Shown here one piece after another: positions 5,581-8,672 of a DNA stretch of 8,672 nucleotides. The stretch's first letter is position 1, and each line of letters begins with the position of its first letter. Both the position numbers and the translations under genes were made by a program. The stretch lies in assembly GCA_019120475.1 (NCBI GenBank), contig DWVA01000230.1:1-8672 (forward strand). The letters are read 5' to 3'. The notes under the pieces are model-generated. The model did no database searches, had not been told where the DNA came from, and saw nothing but the letters and a program-made list of their open reading frames with translations. The DNA comes from Candidatus Blautia intestinipullorum (GTDB taxonomy: Bacteria; Bacillota; Clostridia; Lachnospirales; Lachnospiraceae).

Positions 5581-7029
5581 ATGGAGAGATTATATAAAAA
5601 ATTAGCAGAATACGCAAAAACGGATTACTACCCCTTTCATATGCCGGGGCATAAAAGAAATCCCCTGTCTGTGACAGGGGATTTTCCTGTTGAAAGGGAT
5701 ATTACAGAAATCTATGGATTTGATAATCTTCATCATCCGGAAGGAATACTGAAAGAGGCACAGGAAGCTGCAGCGCGGCTTTATGGAGTAAAAGAAAGTT
5801 TTTTCAGTGTCAATGGAAGTACGGGAGCGATTTTAGCGGCAGTATCCGCCGCGGTAAAAAGAAGAGGACATATCCTGATCGCGAGAAACTGCCACAAGGC
5901 TGTTTACCATGCAGCATATTTAAGAGAACTGAAGGTTTCTTATATTTATCCACAAGAAGACGGTCAGGTGGGGATAAACGGCGGAATTTCTCCTCAGAAT
6001 GTGGAAAGATGCCTTCAGGAGAACAGAGATATTGAGGCGGTTCTGATCACGTCGCCTACTTATGACGGCATTGTTTCTGACGTAGAAAAAATTGCGGAGA
6101 TTGTCCATGGCTATGGAATACCTCTGATCGTCGATGAAGCCCATGGAGCGCATTTTCGTTTTTCGGAATATTTTCCGGTATCCGCTGTGGATCTTGGAGC
6201 GGACGTGGTGATCCACAGTGTCCATAAAACACTGCCTTCTCTGACGCAGACGGCTCTTCTGCACAGATGTACCGACAGAATAGACAGGAATCTGCTCGTA
6301 CGGTTCCTGGGAATATATCAGAGCAGCAGTCCCTCCTATATACTTATGGGAAGTATAGACGCCTGTATGGATACAATGCAGAAAAGAGGCGGAGAAATGT
6401 TCCGGGAATATACGGAAAATCTGGAGTATGCAAGAAAACGTCTTTCCGCCTGCAGCCGTATTCGTCTGATCTCTCCACAGCCGGGAGAGGAAACGAAAAT
6501 TTATGATTTTGACAGGTCAAAAATCCTGCTTTCCACAGTACACAGTACAATGAACGGCAGAGAGCTTAATAACCTTCTCAGAGAAGAATTTCATCTGGAA
6601 ATGGAGATGGAAGCGGAAAATTACGTTCTGGCCCTGACATCCGCAGGAGACAGAAAGGAAGGCTTTCTGCGGCTCTGCGAGGCGGTTGAAGAAATTGACA
6701 GAAGAGAATCGTTAATAGATAAAGAAGAAGTGAAAAAAGACAGGATAAAAAATCCGGAGCTGAAATCTCTGATGCGGATTTCTCATGCAATGGACGCTCC
6801 TTCTGAGAGATGTACCCTTGAAGAAAGCATCGGAAGGATTTCCGTAGAGTTTGCCTATCTTTATCCTCCGGGAATTCCGCTGATCGTACCGGGAGAACAG
6901 ATTACTGGACTTTTTGTAAAAAATATGAGAAGATACCTGGAAGAAGGATTTGAAGTCCAGGGGCTCAGTGATATGTCAGGCACTACTGTCTGCGTACTGG
7001 CAAATGATGTGACCATGGCGGTCCGGTAA
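5581..7029 (+). CDS. Orn/Lys/Arg decarboxylase family PLP enzyme (YaaO/SpeA-like)
   Basis: A 482-residue fold-type-I PLP enzyme, close to the length of Bacillus SpeA and YaaO. The N-terminus has the family signature FHMPGHKR (about residues 19-26) and NLHHPEGI. SVNGSTGA (76-83) is the cofactor phosphate-binding loop, VDEAHGAH (184-191) holds the cofactor-contacting Asp185 and His188, and HSVHKTLPSLTQ (212-223) places the Schiff-base lysine at Lys216. The C-terminal domain has the typical YPPGIPLIVPGE (428-439). By family it should decarboxylate arginine, lysine or ornithine to agmatine, cadaverine or putrescine; the substrate cannot be read from motifs. It lies upstream of a nucleotide kinase and holB, as yaaO does in Bacillus, which supports orthology with yaaO rather than a polyamine-operon role. 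The early coding region contains a perfect 12-bp inverted repeat at 5658-5684. Confidence 0.92.
   Translation: MERLYKKLAEYAKTDYYPFHMPGHKRNPLSVTGDFPVERDITEIYGFDNLHHPEGILKEAQEAAARLYGVKESFFSVNGSTGAILAAVSAAVKRRGHILIARNCHKAVYHAAYLRELKVSYIYPQEDGQVGINGGISPQNVERCLQENRDIEAVLITSPTYDGIVSDVEKIAEIVHGYGIPLIVDEAHGAHFRFSEYFPVSAVDLGADVVIHSVHKTLPSLTQTALLHRCTDRIDRNLLVRFLGIYQSSSPSYILMGSIDACMDTMQKRGGEMFREYTENLEYARKRLSACSRIRLISPQPGEETKIYDFDRSKILLSTVHSTMNGRELNNLLREEFHLEMEMEAENYVLALTSAGDRKEGFLRLCEAVEEIDRRESLIDKEEVKKDRIKNPELKSLMRISHAMDAPSERCTLEESIGRISVEFAYLYPPGIPLIVPGEQITGLFVKNMRRYLEEGFEVQGLSDMSGTTVCVLANDVTMAVR
5658..5684 (+). repeat. Perfect 12-bp inverted repeat with 3-nt loop inside the PLP decarboxylase gene
   Basis: AAATCCCCTGTC (5658-5669) is the exact reverse complement of GACAGGGGATTT (5673-5684), separated by TGT. 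One more T follows at 5685, so the right arm ends in TTTT. It lies in codons 26-35 (RNPLSVTGDF), about 100-127 nt after the predicted transcription start. In RNA it would form a very stable hairpin resembling a terminator or attenuator, with a short U-tract that is part of the stem. Confidence 0.8.
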
Positions 7030-7081
7030 AGCGTATTTTTTAGAAAAGAAAGAACAAAAGACAGGAAAGGCTGCGCACAGT

Positions 7082-7669
7082 ATGGGAAAGATTTTTTATA
7101 TTATGGGAAAAAGCGCATCGGGGAAAGATAAGATATATTCTATTCTTATGGAAAAAAAAGAATTAAAACTTCATAAGCTGGTGCTTTATACAACACGGCC
7201 TATCCGGGCGGGAGAAGAAAACGGAAAACAGTATTTTTTTACTGATGATAAAAAACTGGAACAATTCAGAAAGTCAGGAAAACTTATTGAAAGCCGTTCC
7301 TACGATACTATCCATGGCGTCTGGACGTATTTTACAGCCGACGACGGCCAGGTGGATCTGGAGAAAGCGGATTATCTCGGGATAGGAACGCTGGAATCAT
7401 ACTGCAGGATGAAGGAATATTACGGGAAAGACAAAGTTCTGCCGATCTATATTCAAGTGGAGGACGGAGAACGGCTGCAAAGAGCCCTTATAAGAGAGAA
7501 AAAGCAGGATAATCCCAAATATGCGGAAATGTGCCGCCGTTTCCTGGCGGATCAGGAGGATTTTTCGGAAGAACATATCCGGGAGGCGGGAATAGAAATA
7601 CGATTTGTAAACGACGATCTTGATAATTGTGTCAGAAATATTATAAAATATATAAATTCTGTGACATAG
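7082..7669 (+). CDS. Guanylate-kinase-like P-loop nucleotide kinase
   Basis: A 195-residue cytosolic protein resembling guanylate kinase. The P-loop is GKSASGKDK (9-17). YTTRPIRAGEENG (36-48) matches the guanylate-kinase GMP-binding segment TTRxxRxGE-x-G. LIESRSYDTIHGVW (68-81) corresponds to the Glu/Tyr nucleotide-base region. RALIREKK (134-141) and RRFLADQEDF (152-161) fit the lid and last helices. Two oddities are visible. The Ser/Thr normally found at or just after GK is replaced by Asp16-Lys17. The YGT motif of classical guanylate kinases reads WTYF here. The protein may therefore phosphorylate GMP, dGMP or another nucleotide, or be regulatory. ATG 7082 follows AAAGG at 7066-7070. It sits 52 bp after the decarboxylase gene, where Bacillus has tmk, so it is probably co-transcribed with it. 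Fold confident, substrate uncertain. Confidence 0.82.
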   Translation: MGKIFYIMGKSASGKDKIYSILMEKKELKLHKLVLYTTRPIRAGEENGKQYFFTDDKKLEQFRKSGKLIESRSYDTIHGVWTYFTADDGQVDLEKADYLGIGTLESYCRMKEYYGKDKVLPIYIQVEDGERLQRALIREKKQDNPKYAEMCRRFLADQEDFSEEHIREAGIEIRFVNDDLDNCVRNIIKYINSVT

Positions 7670-7700
7670 GCAAAATTTATTTCTATTGGAAAACAAAGTA

Positions 7701-7709
7701 TGATATAAT
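7701..7709 (+). promoter_or_regulatory. Predicted extended -10 promoter upstream of holB
   Basis: TGATATAAT contains a perfect TATAAT (7704-7709) with TG one base before it. The -35 region at the proper distance (TTCTAT, 7681-7686) is weak, so this would rely on the extended -10. Transcription would start near 7716. The leader could fold a small hairpin from AAGCGAA (7720-7726) and TTCGTTT (7733-7739), one pair being G-T. The gap also follows the kinase stop directly with no terminator, so holB may be both read through and separately transcribed. Confidence 0.55.
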
Positions 7710-7764
7710 GGAGAAAATCAAGCGAACAAAGATTCGTTTCACATAAAAGAGAACAAGGATAAGC

Positions 7765-7772
7765 GAGGTGAT
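7765..7772 (+). promoter_or_regulatory. Strong ribosome binding site of holB
   Basis: GAGGTGAT is an exact match to part of the 16S anti-Shine-Dalgarno complement. The GAGGTG core ends 7 nt before ATG 7778, which fixes the start. Confidence 0.8.
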
Positions 7773-7777
7773 TCTGA

Positions 7778-8672
7778 ATGGTTGGTTTCAATGAAATTAT
7801 TGGGCATGAAGAAATTATCAGGCATTTAAAAAATGCGATGAAGACAGGAAAGGTTTCCCATTCTTATATATTTACAGGGCGGCCGGGATCAGGCAAGAAG
7901 CTTCTTGCCGCTACTTATGCCATGACCCTTCAGTGCGAGGCGGGAGGAACAGAACCATGTCAGAAATGTGATTCCTGCAAGAAGGCGCTGGGTAAGAATC
8001 ATCCGGATATCATTTATGTAAATCATGAGAAACCGGGAACGATCAGTATTGACGAGATCAGGGAGCAGTTGATTTCCGATGTCTCCATCAAGCCTTACTG
8101 CAGTCCTCATAAGATATATATCATTCCGGATGCGGAGATGATGACTGTACAGGCGCAGAACGCTCTTCTGAAGACAATCGAGGAACCGCCGGAATACGCG
8201 GTGATCATGCTGCTTACCAGCAATGCGGACGCTTTGCTCCCCACGATTCAGTCCCGCTGCGTGCGTCTGGATCTGAAGGTAGTAGATGACAGTCTTGTAA
8301 AAAAATATCTCATGGAACGTCTTCATGTTCCGGATTACCAGGCGGAGATAGACGCCTCTTTTGCACAGGGAAGTATTGGCAAGGCAAAAGAAGCCGCTAC
8401 CTCAGAAGAATTTTCAAAAATTACGGAAAACGCTCTGAAAATCCTGAAATATGCCAATACTATGGAAGTATATGAACTGGCGGATGAAATTAAGAGGCTG
8501 TCAGAGGAAAAACAGAATATCAGCGATTATCTTGATATCTTTCAGTTTTGGTTCCGGGATGTGCTGATGTTTAAGGCAACCAGAGAAATAGACAACCTGG
8601 TATTCAAACAGGAAATTAATTTTATAAAGGAACAGGCAAGTCAGCGTTCTTATGAAAATCTGGAGAAGATTC
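7778..8672 (+). CDS. holB: DNA polymerase III subunit delta' (3' end outside window)
   Basis: Clamp-loader subunit that, with delta and tau/gamma, opens and loads the beta sliding clamp on primed DNA. The frame is open to the last base, showing 298 residues; the family is usually about 310-340, so little is missing. It begins MVGFNEIIGHEEIIRHLKNA, typical of delta'. A P-loop-like GRPGSGKK (34-41) lacks the usual Ser/Thr after GK. Four cysteines at 53, 61, 64 and 67 (C-x8-C-x2-C-x2-C) form the zinc module of clamp-loader AAA+ proteins. IIPDAEMM (115-122) is the Walker-B region, followed by NALLKTIEEPP (128-138) and the SRC motif (159-161), which supplies the arginine finger to the neighbouring ATPase subunit. 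The position after a yaaO-like gene and a nucleotide kinase matches the Bacillus holB neighbourhood, but yaaQ and yaaR are absent. Identification is firm. Confidence 0.95.
   Translation, partial: MVGFNEIIGHEEIIRHLKNAMKTGKVSHSYIFTGRPGSGKKLLAATYAMTLQCEAGGTEPCQKCDSCKKALGKNHPDIIYVNHEKPGTISIDEIREQLISDVSIKPYCSPHKIYIIPDAEMMTVQAQNALLKTIEEPPEYAVIMLLTSNADALLPTIQSRCVRLDLKVVDDSLVKKYLMERLHVPDYQAEIDASFAQGSIGKAKEAATSEEFSKITENALKILKYANTMEVYELADEIKRLSEEKQNISDYLDIFQFWFRDVLMFKATREIDNLVFKQEINFIKEQASQRSYENLEKI

Noticed and set aside
6185..6218. Inverted repeat CTGTGGAT/ATCCACAG in the decarboxylase gene
   Set aside because: Eight-bp arms with an 18-nt loop are expected by chance in a window this size. The right arm lies over the conserved PLP-lysine motif, so codon constraint explains it.
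7889..8326. 145-codon minus-strand open frame near the right end
   Set aside because: It is opposite holB, which is clearly coding on the + strand (zinc cysteines, SRC motif, strong ribosome site).

Overview
The window looks like chromosomal core DNA from a Gram-positive gut-type anaerobe, most likely a Lachnospiraceae-like Clostridia. This rests on AAGGAG/GAGGTGAT-type ribosome binding sites, three extended -10 (TGnTATAAT-like) promoters, heavy AGA/GGA/GAA codon use, and the order Orn/Lys/Arg-decarboxylase family gene, P-loop nucleotide kinase, holB. That order is a variant of the Bacillus yaaO-tmk-yaaQ-yaaR-holB block. All genes are on the + strand and tightly spaced. I see no insertion sequence, phage gene, CRISPR array, tRNA or rRNA. 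The genus is a guess from memory of the families, not a search result.

Layout. Bases 1-4692 hold three closely packed genes that read as one operon: an M17 leucyl aminopeptidase whose 5' end lies outside the window, a CutC-family TIM barrel, and an 834-residue cytoplasmic multidomain transglutaminase-like protein. A promoter follows at about 4714-4743, then nagB (glucosamine-6-phosphate deaminase, best start 4781). A second promoter at 5523-5551 drives a fold-type-I PLP decarboxylase (5581-7029), followed by a guanylate-kinase-like P-loop protein (7082-7669). A third promoter at about 7701-7709 precedes holB (DNA polymerase III delta'), which starts at 7778 and runs off the right edge. No intergenic gap exceeds about 110 bases, and I found no convincing intrinsic terminator between genes, so read-through is likely throughout.

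How the genes may work together. Aminopeptidase, transglutaminase/PNGase-fold protein, CutC and glucosamine-6-phosphate deaminase side by side invite a hypothesis of intracellular salvage of peptides and amino sugars, possibly glycopeptides. This is inference from order only. The right half is a housekeeping block: PLP decarboxylase, nucleotide kinase and clamp-loader subunit.

The most interesting points are three. The large protein has one transglutaminase domain with Cys and His but Gly where the Asp is expected, a second transglutaminase-like domain that has lost its Cys, and a C-terminal thioredoxin fold without CxxC. Two terminator-like hairpins lie inside coding sequence; the better one is a perfect 12-bp inverted repeat with a 3-nt loop, about 100 nt after the predicted transcription start of the decarboxylase gene. 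The kinase between the decarboxylase and holB is guanylate-kinase-like rather than thymidylate kinase, and has an altered P-loop.
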